A stretch of 64,000 nucleotides of DNA from Beijerinckiaceae bacterium (GCA_004564215.1 CP024846.1:62001-126000); one strand, 5' to 3'; shown: positions 46,113-56,784, counted from the first letter of the stretch. Notes: a model not told the origin generated them from the sequence alone. A program made the numbers and translations.

Positions 46113-49100
46113 TTAGCTAAAATAATCCTGCAGGGCGCGGACCTCCAGATCGCCGGCGAGATAGGCGCGAATCCCCTGCGAGGCGGCGATCGCTCCCGCC
46201 AGCGTCGTATAATAAGGCACCTTATGCAAGAGGGCTGCGCGGCGCAATGATCGCGAATCTGCAAGAGCTTGCGCGCCTTCCGTCGTGTTGAACACAAGGT
46301 GGATTTCGCCATTCTTGATAAAATCAACGACATGGGGCCGGCCCTCTGAGACCTTGTTAAGCTTTTGTGCAGAGACGCCTTGGGCCTCGAGATAGCGCGC
46401 TGTACCGCCCGTGGCGCAGATGCGGAAGCCAAGGCCCGCCAATAATTTCGTCGAATCGAGGATGCGTGGCTTGTCCGAATCGCGGACCGAAACAAAGACT
46501 GTGCCGCTCGTCGGCACTTTTGTGCCGCCGCCGAGCTGACTTTTTGCGAAGGCGATCTCGAACGAACGATCGAGCCCCATGACTTCGCCGGTCGAGCGCA
46601 TTTCCGGCCCCAGCACGGTATCGACGCCGGGAAACCGCGCAAATGGAAACACCGATTCCTTGACGCCAATGTGATCGAGCTGCATAGGCAGCAGTCCGAA
46701 CGCGGCTAGGCTCTCTCCCGCCATGATACGCGCCGCGATCTTTGCGATCGGGACCCCAATGACCTTGGCGACAAAGGGCACGGTGCGGGCCGCGCGAGGA
46801 TTGACCTCGAGAACATAGATCTCGCCGCCCTTCAGCGCGTATTGAACGTTCATCAGGCCGCCGACGCCAAGAGCCAAGGCGAGCTTGCGGGTCTCGTCTT
46901 CAAGCTCGGTGATTTTTTCAGGGGTCAGCGAGCGCGGCGGCAGAGAACAGGCGCTGTCGCCGGAATGAATCCCCGCCTCCTCGATATGTTCCATGATTCC
47001 GCAGATGAAAACATCTTTGCCATCGCAGAGAGCATCGACGTCGATCTCCACGGCGTCCGACAAATAGCGGTCGAAAAGCAGCGGGTTCTTGCCAAGAACC
47101 GTATTGATCTGTCCGGTCTTATCGTTGGGATAGCGCGCCTTGACCTCGGAGGGCACGAGGCTAGGCAAGGTGCCAAGCAGGTAATCGTCGAACGCCGCTT
47201 TGTCGAAAATAATCGCCATCGCCCGGCCGCCCAGCACATAAGAGGGACGCACGACGAGCGGCAGGCCGAGATCCGCGGCAATGAGACGCGATTGCTCGAC
47301 GGAATAAGCGATTCCATTCATTGGCTGCTTCAGGCCGATCTTGTCGAGCAGCCGCTTGAAGCGATCACGGTCCTCCGCGAGATCGATCGAATCGACGGAT
47401 GTTCCCAGAATCGGAATGCCCGCCTCTTCAAGCGCATGCGCGAGCTTCAACGGCGTTTGCCCGCCAAACTGGACAATCGCACCCTTGAGGTTTCCAGCTT
47501 CTTTTTCCTTGGCAAGGATTTCAAGCACATCTTCCGCGGTCAGCGGTTCGAAGTAGAGCCGATCCGATGTGTCGTAATCGGTCGAAACCGTTTCGGGATT
47601 GCAGTTGATCATGATCGTTTCATAGCCGACCTCGCGCAGGGCGAAGCTGGCATGACAACAGCAATAATCGAACTCGATTCCTTGCCCGATCCTGTTTGGG
47701 CCGCCGCCCAGGACGACGATTTTTTCGCGTGCCGTCGGCCGGGATTCGCAAGCAGGCGCGGCGCCGAACGGGGGAGCATAGGTCGAATACATATAGGCGG
47801 TCGGCGAGGAAAATTCCGCCGCGCAGGTGTCGATCCGCTTAAACACCGGGCGCACACCGAGCTTATGGCGCAAGGCTTTGACCGTGGTCTCCGGAACCTG
47901 CGCGAGCGCGGCCAAGCGCGCATCGGAAAAGCCGGCCGCCTTCAGCATTCGCAGATTGGCGCCATCGCCCGGGATCCCATGCATGCGGACCTTGGCTTCG
48001 AGGTCGAGAATCTCCTGCAGCCGCGCGATGAACCAGGGATCGATGCCACAGGCCTCATAGATCTCATTCTGTGGCATGCCCTGGCGCAAGGCCTGAGCAA
48101 CGACAAGCAACCGGTCGGGCGTCGGACGGCCCAAGGCGGCGCGGAGCACATTCATATCATCGCCGAGGCCCAATCCCTCGATCTCGATTTCGTCGAGCCC
48201 GTCCAAGCCGGTATCGAGGGAGCGCAGAGCCTTTTGCAGGCTCTCGGCGAAGGTCCGGCCGATCGCCATGGTCTCGCCGACCGATTTCATGGCCGTCGTG
48301 AGGGTATCTTCGGCGCCGGGGAATTTCTCGAACGCGAACCGCGGAATCTTGGTGACGATATAGTCGATCGAAGGCTCAAAAGACGCGGGGGTCGCGCCCC
48401 CGGTAATGTCGTTGGCGATTTCGTCGAGCGTAAAACCGACGGCCAGTTTCGCTGCCACTTTTGCGATGGGGAAGCCTGTCGCTTTCGACGCCAGCGCCGA
48501 GGAACGCGAGACGCGCGGGTTCATCTCGATCACGATCATGCGCCCATCGTTCGGGTTGACCGCGAACTGGACGTTGGATCCCCCGGTCTCGACGCCGATC
48601 TCGCGCAGGACCGCGAGCGCGGCATCGCGCATGATCTGATACTCCTTGTCGGTCAAGGTCAGCGCGGGGGCGACGGTGATCGAGTCGCCGGTGTGGACGC
48701 CCATCGGATCGATATTCTCGATCGAGCAAACGATGATGCAATTATCCGCCTTGTCGCGGACGACCTCCATTTCGAACTCTTTCCAGCCGAGCACGCTTTC
48801 CTCGACCAGAACCTCGCTGGTCGGCGAGGCATCGATTCCCCTTTCGATAATGTCGATGAATTCAGCCTTGTTGTAAGCGATGCCGCCGCCGGTGCCGCCC
48901 ATCGTGAACGACGGTCTGATGATCGCTGGAAGACCAATATCATCTAGAATTGCAAGAGCTTGCGACAGAGTCTTAATCTGATGGGAACGGGGAGTCGAAA
49001 GGCCGATCCGGGTCATCGCCTCGCGAAACAGCTTGCGATCTTCGGCCATGTCGATGGCCGCTGCGCTGGCGCCGATCATTTCGATGTCGAATTTGTCCAG

Positions 49101-49436
49101 AACGCCCATTTTTTTTAAGGAGAGCGCGCAATTCAGGCCTGTCTGTCCGCCCATGGTGGGCAGAAGCGCGAAGCCGCCGGGAACGACATAGCGCTCCTTG
49201 GCAATGATCTTGGCGACGATTTCCGGTGTGATCGGCTCGACATAGGTCCGATCCGCCATGTTCGGATCCGTCATGATCGTTGCCGGATTGGAATTGACGA
49301 GGACGATTCGATAGCCCTCTTCGCGAAGGGCCTTGCAGGCCTGCGTGCCGGAATAATCGAATTCGCAAGCCTGACCGATGATGATCGGTCCAGCCCCGAT
49401 AATCAGGATCGTTGAAATATCCGTCCGTTTGGGCAT
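46113..49436 (-). CDS. carB: Carbamoyl-phosphate synthase large subunit CarB
   Basis: Makes carbamoyl phosphate from ammonia, bicarbonate and two ATP for arginine and pyrimidine synthesis. The 1107-residue protein has two tandem ATP-grasp halves, each starting with a glycine-rich segment ([18 protein letters not shown] and [18 protein letters not shown]), and a C-terminal MGS-like allosteric domain ([22 protein letters not shown]). The ATG at 49436 (MPKRTDIS) is preferred to an earlier in-frame codon at 49454. The small subunit carA is not in the window. greA follows 236 bp downstream. Confidence 0.96.
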   Translation of the reverse strand: MPKRTDISTILIIGAGPIIIGQACEFDYSGTQACKALREEGYRIVLVNSNPATIMTDPNMADRTYVEPITPEIVAKIIAKERYVVPGGFALLPTMGGQTGLNCALSLKKMGVLDKFDIEMIGASAAAIDMAEDRKLFREAMTRIGLSTPRSHQIKTLSQALAILDDIGLPAIIRPSFTMGGTGGGIAYNKAEFIDIIERGIDASPTSEVLVEESVLGWKEFEMEVVRDKADNCIIVCSIENIDPMGVHTGDSITVAPALTLTDKEYQIMRDAALAVLREIGVETGGSNVQFAVNPNDGRMIVIEMNPRVSRSSALASKATGFPIAKVAAKLAVGFTLDEIANDITGGATPASFEPSIDYIVTKIPRFAFEKFPGAEDTLTTAMKSVGETMAIGRTFAESLQKALRSLDTGLDGLDEIEIEGLGLGDDMNVLRAALGRPTPDRLLVVAQALRQGMPQNEIYEACGIDPWFIARLQEILDLEAKVRMHGIPGDGANLRMLKAAGFSDARLAALAQVPETTVKALRHKLGVRPVFKRIDTCAAEFSSPTAYMYSTYAPPFGAAPACESRPTAREKIVVLGGGPNRIGQGIEFDYCCCHASFALREVGYETIMINCNPETVSTDYDTSDRLYFEPLTAEDVLEILAKEKEAGNLKGAIVQFGGQTPLKLAHALEEAGIPILGTSVDSIDLAEDRDRFKRLLDKIGLKQPMNGIAYSVEQSRLIAADLGLPLVVRPSYVLGGRAMAIIFDKAAFDDYLLGTLPSLVPSEVKARYPNDKTGQINTVLGKNPLLFDRYLSDAVEIDVDALCDGKDVFICGIMEHIEEAGIHSGDSACSLPPRSLTPEKITELEDETRKLALALGVGGLMNVQYALKGGEIYVLEVNPRAARTVPFVAKVIGVPIAKIAARIMAGESLAAFGLLPMQLDHIGVKESVFPFARFPGVDTVLGPEMRSTGEVMGLDRSFEIAFAKSQLGGGTKVPTSGTVFVSVRDSDKPRILDSTKLLAGLGFRICATGGTARYLEAQGVSAQKLNKVSEGRPHVVDFIKNGEIHLVFNTTEGAQALADSRSLRRAALLHKVPYYTTLAGAIAASQGIRAYLAGDLEVRALQDYFS

Positions 49437-49644
49437 TGGATCTCGTCTGAACACACAAAAAAAGGCCGCGTCTGCGCTTGAAACCCGCAGTGCGTCCTTG
49501 TAGCAGGGGCCAGAAAGCTTGTCGTTTCCGGTCTCGGGTGTCTCCCTAGACGAGAAATGAGCCCCTGTGAACCCGGAGGGAGAAGTTAGCGCGCTTCCTG
49601 ATCGGGTGCTTGTGGCAATTGTGCGGCGCGCTTATGGTGCGCCG

Positions 49645-50547
49645 ATGAGCATGTATCGAAAAGACGGTTCGCCCGGCCCACGGGAACACGGCGCCGAGGT
49701 AACGCCGCTTTATGGCGATGCCGCCGAGCAGGGCGGGTCCGGCCCGCCACGGCGAAGGCGCGGCATTCGCGCGGTTCCCATGCGCATCATCCTGCCCAAT
49801 CTCGTAACATTGCTGGCGTTGTGCATGGGCCTCACCGCGATCCGTTTCGCGATCGAAGGCCAGTTCGAAATCGCTGTCGTCGCGGTGATAGTCGCCGCCA
49901 TTCTGGATGGATTGGATGGCCGGATCGCGCGGGCCCTGCGCGGCACGTCGCGGTTTGGCGCCGAACTTGATTCGCTGGCCGACTTCGTCGATTTCGGGGT
50001 GGCCCCGGCGCTTATCCTGTATTTCTGGAGCCTCAACCAATTCAAGAGCCTCGGCTGGTTCGCGGCGCTGGTGTTCGTGATCGCGGCGGCGCTGCGCCTG
50101 GCCCGCTTCAATGTCATGATCGACGATCCGAATCGGCCGCAATGGCAGGCCCATTTTTTTACCGGAATGCCGGCGCCGGCCGGCGCCATCGTCAGCCTCT
50201 TGCCGCTTTATCTCCACCTCTCCGTTCTCGCGGTTCCGAATGTCCGCGCTCTGGTTCCCCTGGAAATCGCCTATGTCTTGATCATCGCGCTCTTGATGGC
50301 CAGCCGAATCCCGCATTTTTCCGGCAAGAAAATCGGCCGCGTGCCGCGTGAATATGTGATTTTCGTGCTTTTCGGAATTGTCGCCTGCCTCCTGCTGCTG
50401 GCGACCTTTACGATGGAAATGCTGATCGGCTTAAGCGTTATATATTTGGCGACGATTCCCTTTGCGATTCGTCGCTTCAACGCCTGTGCGGCGGAAGACG
50501 CCGCGAGAGGGCCCGGCGCCTCACCCGCTGCGCCGTCGCGGGGGTAA
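49645..50547 (+). CDS. pssA: CDP-diacylglycerol-serine O-phosphatidyltransferase PssA
   Basis: Integral membrane enzyme that makes phosphatidylserine, precursor of phosphatidylethanolamine. The CDP-alcohol phosphotransferase motif is complete ([13 protein letters not shown] and [13 protein letters not shown]). About six or seven hydrophobic segments follow the charged N terminus. The start is uncertain: ATG 49645 (MSMYRKDG) gives about 300 residues, while an open frame reaches back to a GTG at 49567. The decarboxylase gene psd, often just upstream in Rhizobiales, is absent; carB is divergent there. Confidence 0.9.
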   Translation: MSMYRKDGSPGPREHGAEVTPLYGDAAEQGGSGPPRRRRGIRAVPMRIILPNLVTLLALCMGLTAIRFAIEGQFEIAVVAVIVAAILDGLDGRIARALRGTSRFGAELDSLADFVDFGVAPALILYFWSLNQFKSLGWFAALVFVIAAALRLARFNVMIDDPNRPQWQAHFFTGMPAPAGAIVSLLPLYLHLSVLAVPNVRALVPLEIAYVLIIALLMASRIPHFSGKKIGRVPREYVIFVLFGIVACLLLLATFTMEMLIGLSVIYLATIPFAIRRFNACAAEDAARGPGASPAAPSRG

Positions 50548-50680
50548 TCCGCGCGCCTGTGGTTCGCTCACAAAAACACCTGGCCGATGTTCACAAAGGC
50601 GCGGTTCTCCATTAGGGTCCGCCCGAATAAGCTCCGCTGGACCGCCGCGCAGTGACGGCGGTCTACAAATAAGGAAACAA

Positions 50681-50899
50681 ATGTCGAAGGAAGAATTGCT
50701 TGAATTTCCTGGAACCGTTGTCGAATTGCTCCCCAACGCGACATTCCGCGTAAAACTCGAAAACGACCACGAGATCATTGCTCACACGGCGGGTAAGATG
50801 CGCAAGAATCGTATTCGTGTTCTTACCGGCGACAAGGTGCTGGTGGAAATGACGCCCTATGACCTGACCAAAGGTCGCATTACCTACCGGTTCAAATGA
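50681..50899 (+). CDS. infA: Translation initiation factor IF-1
   Basis: A 72-residue OB-fold protein that binds the ribosomal A site during initiation. Sequence such as [29 protein letters not shown] is near-invariant in alphaproteobacteria. AAGGAAAC precedes the ATG. A seven-base-pair stem (50641-50662) lies in the leader. infA-maf-yacG is a conserved Rhizobiales cluster. Confidence 0.97.
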   Translation: MSKEELLEFPGTVVELLPNATFRVKLENDHEIIAHTAGKMRKNRIRVLTGDKVLVEMTPYDLTKGRITYRFK

Positions 50900-50920
50900 T
50901 CCCAATTCAGGCAATGGCCG

Positions 50921-51559
50921 ATGACCGGCGAAGATAGGGCCTGGCGCCCGCAACTTGTTTTGGCATCGGCCTCGGTGCGACGGCTCGCGCTTCTGCAGCA
51001 GATCGGTATCGAACCGGATGCTTTGCTCCCTGTCGATCTCGATGAAACGCCGCGCAAGAATGAGCTGCCGCGCAGCCTCGCGGCACGGCTTGCCCAGGAA
51101 AAGACCAGAGCCGCCGCAAAGCTCGCGGCAACGCGGCCCGAACTGGCAAATGCCTATATCATTGGCGCCGATACGGTTGTGAGCGTTGGCCGTCGCATTT
51201 TGCCCAAATGCGAGATCGTTGCGGAAGCGGCGCAATCCCTCCGGCTGCTGTCGGGGCGGGCGCATCGGGTGCACACCGGCATCTGCCTTGTCACGCCAAA
51301 GGGCCACGAACGTCACAAGCTCGTCGAGACCAGGTTGCGTTTCAAACGCCTTTCCTCAAACGAGATCGAAGCCTATCTCAGTTCGGGCGAATGGCAGGGC
51401 AAAGCGGGAGGCTATGCAATCCAGGGCTTGGCCGGCGCCTTCGCGCAGAAATTTGTCGGCTCATATTCCGCGGTCGTCGGCTTGCCGCTCTATGAAACCA
51501 TGTCGTTACTGGCCGGAGAAGGCTATCCGGCGCTGGTTTCATGGTTGAACAAAGTGTGA
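50921..51559 (+). CDS. maf: Maf family nucleoside triphosphate pyrophosphatase
   Basis: House-cleaning pyrophosphatase of the Maf/YhdE family, which hydrolyses dTTP/UTP or modified nucleotides. The 212-residue protein has the start [20 protein letters not shown], the catalytic-base region [14 protein letters not shown] and the conserved [15 protein letters not shown]. It begins 21 bp after infA. Confidence 0.93.
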   Translation: MTGEDRAWRPQLVLASASVRRLALLQQIGIEPDALLPVDLDETPRKNELPRSLAARLAQEKTRAAAKLAATRPELANAYIIGADTVVSVGRRILPKCEIVAEAAQSLRLLSGRAHRVHTGICLVTPKGHERHKLVETRLRFKRLSSNEIEAYLSSGEWQGKAGGYAIQGLAGAFAQKFVGSYSAVVGLPLYETMSLLAGEGYPALVSWLNKV

Positions 51560-51587
51560 CGACCGCTGTTACGCTTGGGATGAAACG

Positions 51588-51818
51588 ATGCCAGCGCCAA
51601 AAACCGAAAATCGTCTCTCGGGAAATGCCAGTGAGGATCAACGCCGGACGCGGATGTGCCCGATTTGCGCCAAGCCTTCGGTTTTGGAATTTCGTCCCTT
51701 CTGTTCAAAACGCTGCGCCGATATCGATCTTCATCGCTGGCTGAGCGGCGTCTACGCCATTCCGGTCGCGCCCGGATCGAGCGACGAAATTGATCGTGAG
51801 GAGCCCGAGCCGGATTGA
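51588..51818 (+). CDS. yacG: DNA gyrase inhibitor YacG (zinc-ribbon protein)
   Basis: A 76-residue zinc protein whose four cysteines (CPIC ... FCSKRC) match YacG, which in E. coli binds GyrB and blocks DNA binding by gyrase. The RCADIDLHRWLSGVYAIP segment is the family signature after the zinc knuckle. It follows maf by 28 bp. The tRNA-Phe gene that often follows in Rhizobiales is not present. Confidence 0.92.
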   Translation: MPAPKTENRLSGNASEDQRRTRMCPICAKPSVLEFRPFCSKRCADIDLHRWLSGVYAIPVAPGSSDEIDREEPEPD

Positions 51819-51922
51819 GGGAGTGATAAGATCGCGCGCTGATTTTCGGCGCCAGCGTCTGCCACAGAGAAGGGGCTCGTGGCCTCCCCTCGACTCTCCC
51901 CAAACCTTCCGCCGGATCGCAC

Positions 51923-52717
51923 ATGTTTTTCGCCGCATCAAAAATCTTTTGGTTCGTTGCCGAGCCCGTGTCCCTGGCCGTCCTGGTCGCCCTTTTGGGA
52001 ATGGTCTTGCTGTTCACCCGTTTCGCGCGGGCCGGGCGCGCGCTCATGATCGGTGCGATTTTGGTTCTCGCGATCGGCTTGCTGACGCCGTTCGGCGCGC
52101 TCCTTCTCCGCCCCTTAGAGAACCGATTTCCTAGTCCACCGGTCGAAATGGCAGCTCCAACTGGCATCATTGTCCTCGGCGGCGCGGTCGAACCGACCCG
52201 AAGCGAGGCCCGCGGCCAGGTTGCCTTGAACGCGGAAGCGGCACGCCTTACCGCCGGCGTCGAATTGGCGCGGCGGTACCCCGACGCGCGGCTCATCTAC
52301 ACCGGGGGATCGGCGGCTTTTCCGAGCGAGGGGCCGGTTGAGGCGGAGAGTGCACGGCAGCTTTGGCTCGCTCTGGGCGTCCCGCCGGAGCGCATGGCTT
52401 TCGAAGCCAAATCGCGCAATACATGGGAAAATGGCGTGTTGACGCGCAACCTCGTTCAGCCGAAACCCGGCGAGACTTGGCTGCTCGTCACCTCAGCCTG
52501 GCATATGCCGCGCTCGGTCGGCATTTTCAGGAGGTTGGGTTTCGACGTGATACCCTATCCGGTCGCCTATCGCACGCTCGGGGACGACCGCGATTTCCTA
52601 TCTCCTATACCCCCGAGCGAAAGGGTATTCATGTTGGATTTCGGCGTTCGCGAGTGGGTCGGCCTCTTGGCCTATTGGCTGACCGGCAAGACCAGCGCGT
52701 TCTTTCCGGCGCCTTAA
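51923..52717 (+). CDS. YdcF/ElyC-like DUF218 membrane protein
   Basis: A 264-residue protein with two N-terminal transmembrane helices (VSLAVLVALLGMVLLF and ALMIGAILVLAIGLLTPFG) and an extracytoplasmic DUF218 domain (GIIVLGGAVEPTRSE, YTGGSAAFPSEGPVEAE, WLLVTSAWHMPRSVGIFRR). ElyC/SanA relatives affect envelope and peptidoglycan precursor homeostasis; the exact role of this one is unknown. Confidence 0.9.
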   Translation: MFFAASKIFWFVAEPVSLAVLVALLGMVLLFTRFARAGRALMIGAILVLAIGLLTPFGALLLRPLENRFPSPPVEMAAPTGIIVLGGAVEPTRSEARGQVALNAEAARLTAGVELARRYPDARLIYTGGSAAFPSEGPVEAESARQLWLALGVPPERMAFEAKSRNTWENGVLTRNLVQPKPGETWLLVTSAWHMPRSVGIFRRLGFDVIPYPVAYRTLGDDRDFLSPIPPSERVFMLDFGVREWVGLLAYWLTGKTSAFFPAP

Positions 52718-52793
52718 CCCGCCACACTCTTCGCGGCATGGCCATCGTCCGTTCGTCGATGGGCGCGCCGTCGATCAATTCAGGAACCCTTCC

Positions 52794-53447
52794 ATGAGTC
52801 TGACCCTCCTCATCGCCAACAAAACCTATTCATCCTGGTCGTTTCGTCCATGGATCCTGATGCGTCATTTTGGCATTCCGTTCGAGGAGGTTGTGATCCC
52901 GTTGGCGCAGGAGACGACGCGCGCGGAGATCTCGCGCTTTTCCCCGTCAGGCAAATGCCCGGCCCTGCGGGATGGCGAGATTCTGGTTTGGGATTCCCTT
53001 GCGATCATTGAATATGTCGCCGAGCTCAATCCGCAGCTCGCAATCTGGCCGAGCGAGCGGGCGGCCCGGGCGCAAGCGCGGTCGCTCTCCGCCGAAATGC
53101 ATTCAGGCTTCGCGGCGATGCGATCGCTCTTGCCGATGAACATGCGCCGGCCGGTTCACAAATGCGCCTTAAGCCCGGAGGCAAGCGCCGATATTTCCCG
53201 TATCGAACAGGCCTTCGCCCAGGCTCGCAAGCAGTTTGGCCAAGCTGGGCCGTTTCTGTTTGGCCAATTCTCCGCCGCAGATGCGATGTTTGCGCCGATC
53301 GTCAACCGGCTCCATGTTTACGATGTAGAGGTTACGCCGGTCACCAAAGACTATATGGAAGCCATGTCGGTCTTGCCGGCGTACCAAGATTGGCGCGCGC
53401 AGGCCCAAGCGGAGGCTTGGTCGATCGAAAAATACGAGGTCGCATAG
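52794..53447 (+). CDS. Glutathione S-transferase family protein
   Basis: A 217-residue cytosolic protein. The thioredoxin-like N-terminal domain includes ANKTYSSWSFRPWILMRHFGIPFEE and the glutathione-contact stretch GKCPALRDGEILVWDSLAIIEYV; the all-helical C-terminal domain carries LFGQFSAADAMFAPIVNRL. The substrate is unknown. Confidence 0.92.
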   Translation: MSLTLLIANKTYSSWSFRPWILMRHFGIPFEEVVIPLAQETTRAEISRFSPSGKCPALRDGEILVWDSLAIIEYVAELNPQLAIWPSERAARAQARSLSAEMHSGFAAMRSLLPMNMRRPVHKCALSPEASADISRIEQAFAQARKQFGQAGPFLFGQFSAADAMFAPIVNRLHVYDVEVTPVTKDYMEAMSVLPAYQDWRAQAQAEAWSIEKYEVA

Positions 53448-53634
53448 AGCTTCCGAATCGTCCTGCAGTCGAAAATGCGTGGCATCGGCCGCGGACCGTT
53501 CGGCGCGGCCAGTTGATTTTTGCAAAGCTTTGCAGGCACATTATGTAGGGTCGGTGCCGGCACAAGAAGCGCTTGCCGTTGGGCCTTGTCGGCACGATCT
53601 ATAAAAGACAAAACTATTACTCGCGAGGAGCCAA

Positions 53635-54354
53635 GTGGGCCGAACCGGGGACAAGGGTGCGGCGATCGTGCCAAAGTCCAGCACGAAATCCGATATCGAC
53701 AGTTTTCTAGAAACGGCCGCGAAGCTGCCGTCCCCGGCTGACCCAGGGCGGGGCAGGCTGATTTTTGCCCTCGATGCCACGATGAGCCGGCAGGCCACCT
53801 GGGACATGGCGCAAAGCGTTCAGGGCAAGATGTTCGCCACCGCGGCGGCGCACGGCGGCCTCGATGTCCAACTCGTCTACTATCGGGGCTTCTCGGAATG
53901 CAAGGCGTCGCGCTTTGTTGCAGGCGGCCAAAGCCTGGGATCCCTGATGACCAAAATCGCGGTCGGCGCCGGCCAGACTCAGATCGAGAAAGTGTTGCGT
54001 CACGTTCTTGAAGAGACACGCAAAACTCCGGTGCGCGCCTTGGTCTTCGTCGGCGACGCGATGGAAGAACAGCTCGACGTTCTGTCTGGCCTTGCCGCGG
54101 AAATGGGGTTGCTGGGCGTGAAAGCGTTTCTGTTTCAGGAAGGACGCGACCGAGCGGCGGAGCAGGCGTTTCAAAAGATCGCAATGTTGACCGGCGGCGC
54201 CTATGCTACCTTCGATCTATCCGCCCCCGAGCGCTTGATCGCGCTGCTTTCGGCCGCGGCGGCTTATGCGGCGGGTGGCCGGCGGGCGCTCGAATTCGAG
54301 GCGCGGGCCCGTGGCGCGACCGCGGCAGACCATCTATTGTCGCAATTGCGCTGA
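53635..54354 (+). CDS. VWA-like domain protein
   Basis: A 239-residue protein with a von Willebrand A-like fold. The segment LIFALDATMSRQATWDMAQ resembles a degenerate metal-binding MIDAS motif (DxTxS). The last 30 residues are alanine/arginine-rich. There is no signal peptide or transmembrane segment. AGGAG lies four to five bases before the GTG start at 53635. The next gene, a membrane J-domain protein, starts only 14 bp downstream; I recall this pairing from other Rhizobiales. Its job is unknown. Confidence 0.78.
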   Translation: MGRTGDKGAAIVPKSSTKSDIDSFLETAAKLPSPADPGRGRLIFALDATMSRQATWDMAQSVQGKMFATAAAHGGLDVQLVYYRGFSECKASRFVAGGQSLGSLMTKIAVGAGQTQIEKVLRHVLEETRKTPVRALVFVGDAMEEQLDVLSGLAAEMGLLGVKAFLFQEGRDRAAEQAFQKIAMLTGGAYATFDLSAPERLIALLSAAAAYAAGGRRALEFEARARGATAADHLLSQLR

Positions 54355-54368
54355 GGCGGCGGCGGAGA

Positions 54369-55088
54369 ATGATCTATCTTCTGAGTGGGATTGTACTTTT
54401 TTCTCTCGCGCTATACGCGTTGAGGGCTTTTGCTCAAGCTGATGCCGCCTCGCTCGCTCGGATGATCAGAAACGGCAGTGGGGGAGCGGCTCTTTTTGCG
54501 GCCGCGGTTTTGTTATTTCGGGGGCGCATTGACATGGCGATTGGGCTTGGCGGGCTCGGAGCCTGGTTGCTTGGATGGCGCGGCGGATCCTTGCAGCGCT
54601 TGTTTGGTTCTTCCCGAAAGCCAAATCCGCAAAAGACGTCATTTGTCAGATCGGCGATGATCGAAATGGAGCTTGATCATGAATCCGGCAAGATGCGCGG
54701 GACGATCCTGGCCGGCCCCGACGAAGGCAAGTCACTGGACAGTCTGACAAGACCGCATTGCGAAGCGGTCTATGACATGTGTTGCCGGGACGATCCCGAG
54801 GGCGCTCGGCTGATGGAAGCCTATCTCGACCGCCGGTTTTCCGGATGGCGTGCGGCAAGTCAAAATCAAGGCCACGCGGGGCGCCGACGCTCGGGCCGGC
54901 GCTCCAGTATAATGTCCGAAGATGAAGCGTATGAAGTTCTGGGACTTCAAAAAGGCGCTTCGGACGAGGAAGTCGTTCGGTCGCACCGCTCTCTGATGAA
55001 GAAATTGCATCCCGATCACGGGGGATCGACGGATCTGGCGGCTCGTGTCAACGAAGCCAAAGATGTCCTGATGCGGCGTCATCAATAA
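54369..55088 (+). CDS. Membrane-anchored J-domain (DnaJ-like) protein
   Basis: A 239-residue protein with two or three hydrophobic segments at about residues 1-20 and 38-70, a cytosolic middle region, and a C-terminal J domain (residues about 175-239) with the HPD motif in KLHPDHGGS. The J domain at the C terminus and membrane anchor at the N terminus resemble mitochondrial TIM14/Pam18. It should recruit and stimulate DnaK at the membrane. It is coupled to the VWA gene before it. Confidence 0.87.
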   Translation: MIYLLSGIVLFSLALYALRAFAQADAASLARMIRNGSGGAALFAAAVLLFRGRIDMAIGLGGLGAWLLGWRGGSLQRLFGSSRKPNPQKTSFVRSAMIEMELDHESGKMRGTILAGPDEGKSLDSLTRPHCEAVYDMCCRDDPEGARLMEAYLDRRFSGWRAASQNQGHAGRRRSGRRSSIMSEDEAYEVLGLQKGASDEEVVRSHRSLMKKLHPDHGGSTDLAARVNEAKDVLMRRHQ

Positions 55089-55116
55089 GTCCATAGGGGC
55101 ATTTGGTGTTGAGGTT

Positions 55117-56784
55117 TCAGTTCTTCGTTGGGAAACAGGAAAATCCGGAACGTTTAAGGGTTTTGCAGGCGAGTTCCGCAGTGTCGGCTTCGAGCCCGGC
55201 GAAGCGAGCCCGATAAAATGTTTCCGATCCCTTTTGAATCTTTTCGGTAAAGCCTTGCGCGGAGGCGAGCGTCCGGTGCCCTTCGGCTTTGGCCCGGCTG
55301 AGAAGCTCGTTGGCCTTGGCCACATCGGTGGTCGCGCCGATTTGAATCATCCAGCCATTGCGCGCGGCGGCCGGGCGGTGGCTGTCGATCGTCTTCACTT
55401 CGTCGTCCTGAGGCACTTCCCTCTTGGCGACGACCAGTTTTTCGGAATTGCGAAGGCTTCCCGTGGCAAAGTCGGAACTTGCCCGCATCACGGAGGGAGT
55501 TGCCGTGGACCCTTCGGCGCCGTGGCCCGAGCGGCTTTGCAGGGTTGAACCATCAAGGCTTGCCTGTTTCAGATTGCCTTCGCCCTGGGCGGCACGTGGC
55601 TCGCCAGCTTTTGGCGCCCCGGAAACAAATGCCGGGCGTGGCCGCTGCATGGCCAGATCGCCGTTCAGCGACGCGACGCGAATGGCATCGACGGCGAGAT
55701 CAGCTCTTGGGGGATTGGGCGCAAAGGCCAGTCCCGTGGGTGCCTTCGGCTCGGGCTGAACCGCGCGGGGAATGGCGCGCGGAATCTCGGTCGCCTCGGC
55801 AACCTGCGCGGGTGCGGCTGCTTCGGTGATCAACGCAGCGGTACGGACGGTCGCACCATTGTCGATCTGGTCCTCGATCAGATCGGCCATGATCTTGTCG
55901 CGTGTCCTCGCACTGCTGCCTCCAAGGACCACGGAGACGATGTAGCGTCCATTGCGCTTCACCGATGTGAGAAGATTGAAGCCGGAGGCGCGAATGTAGC
56001 CCGTCTTGATTCCGTCCATTCCCTCGACGCGGCCGAGGAGATGGTTGTGATTCTTGATCGCCGCGCCGGCATAGTAAAAGACATGCGTCGAAAAATACCG
56101 GTAGTAGCGCGGGAAGCGCTCCTGAATGGCGCGGCCGAGAATCGCCAGATCGCGGGCGGTGGTCAGCTGTTCGTCGTTGGGAAGGCCGGACGCATTGGCA
56201 AAATGCGTGCTGTTCATCCCCAGCGCATGCGCCTTGTTCGTCATGAGTTCGGCGAATCGCTCTTCACTGCCGCCAAGGGCTTCGGCGATGGTCACCGCAA
56301 TATCATTGGCCGAGCGGGTCACGACCGCTTTGATGGCGTTGTCGACACTGATCGTTTCGCCCGGACGAAGGCCAAGCTTGGTGGGCTTTTGCGCGGCGGC
56401 GTGCGCGGAAACGCGAATCTCGCTGTCGAGTCGAAGGTGACCTTTTTCCAGCTGTTCGAACAAAAGATAAAGCGTCATCACCTTGGTGATGGAAGCGGGA
56501 TATCGCCGGTCGTTTTCGTTACGGGCGTAAAGAACGCGCCCCGTATTGCCGTCGACGACGACCGCTGCAATTTTGGATGGGCTGGCTTCACGCGCGTGGG
56601 AGTAGCGAGAAAAATGACCGTGATGGGACCGGTGGGAATAGGCGGCATGGGCTGAATAATAGCGATGTCTGTGGCGTGCTTCCGCGGGAGTTGCGAGGAT
56701 GCAGGTCGCTGCCAAGGCCAAACCAAGACAAAAACGAGCGGCCCCAATTTCTCTGCGACAAAGCGTCGCGTCAATCTCCAACAT
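55117..56784 (-). CDS. Serine-type D-Ala-D-Ala carboxypeptidase with SPOR domain
   Basis: Periplasmic penicillin-binding protein of the S11/DacF type that trims peptidoglycan peptides. After a signal peptide (ending ATPAEA) comes a His/Tyr/Arg/Ser-rich stretch (residues 37-65), then the S11 domain with SITK (Ser98, Lys101), SAN (158-160) and KTG (260-262). A proline/alanine-rich linker leads to a C-terminal SPOR domain (GWMIQIGATTDVAKANEL... RARFAGLEADTAELAC), which in the family binds denuded glycan at the division septum. ATG 56784 was chosen for its AGGGA ribosome site and signal peptide. Confidence 0.92.
   Translation of the reverse strand: MLEIDATLCRREIGAARFCLGLALAATCILATPAEARHRHRYYSAHAAYSHRSHHGHFSRYSHAREASPSKIAAVVVDGNTGRVLYARNENDRRYPASITKVMTLYLLFEQLEKGHLRLDSEIRVSAHAAAQKPTKLGLRPGETISVDNAIKAVVTRSANDIAVTIAEALGGSEERFAELMTNKAHALGMNSTHFANASGLPNDEQLTTARDLAILGRAIQERFPRYYRYFSTHVFYYAGAAIKNHNHLLGRVEGMDGIKTGYIRASGFNLLTSVKRNGRYIVSVVLGGSSARTRDKIMADLIEDQIDNGATVRTAALITEAAAPAQVAEATEIPRAIPRAVQPEPKAPTGLAFAPNPPRADLAVDAIRVASLNGDLAMQRPRPAFVSGAPKAGEPRAAQGEGNLKQASLDGSTLQSRSGHGAEGSTATPSVMRASSDFATGSLRNSEKLVVAKREVPQDDEVKTIDSHRPAAARNGWMIQIGATTDVAKANELLSRAKAEGHRTLASAQGFTEKIQKGSETFYRARFAGLEADTAELACKTLKRSGFSCFPTKN

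Noticed and set aside
46842..48947. A 701-codon plus-strand open frame opposite carB
   Set aside because: It is a shadow of the highly conserved carB gene with Arg/Asp/Gly-rich random-looking composition.
50641..50662. Seven-base-pair hairpin before infA, as a possible terminator or leader regulator
   Set aside because: There is no T run and no conserved element was recognised; recorded only as a leader stem.
51819..51922. Position where tRNA-Phe often follows yacG in Rhizobiales
   Set aside because: No cloverleaf or T-loop sequence is present.
53521..53534. 14-bp palindrome TGCAAAGCTTTGCA upstream of the VWA gene
   Set aside because: Could be an operator, but it is short, has no second copy and matches no binding site I know.
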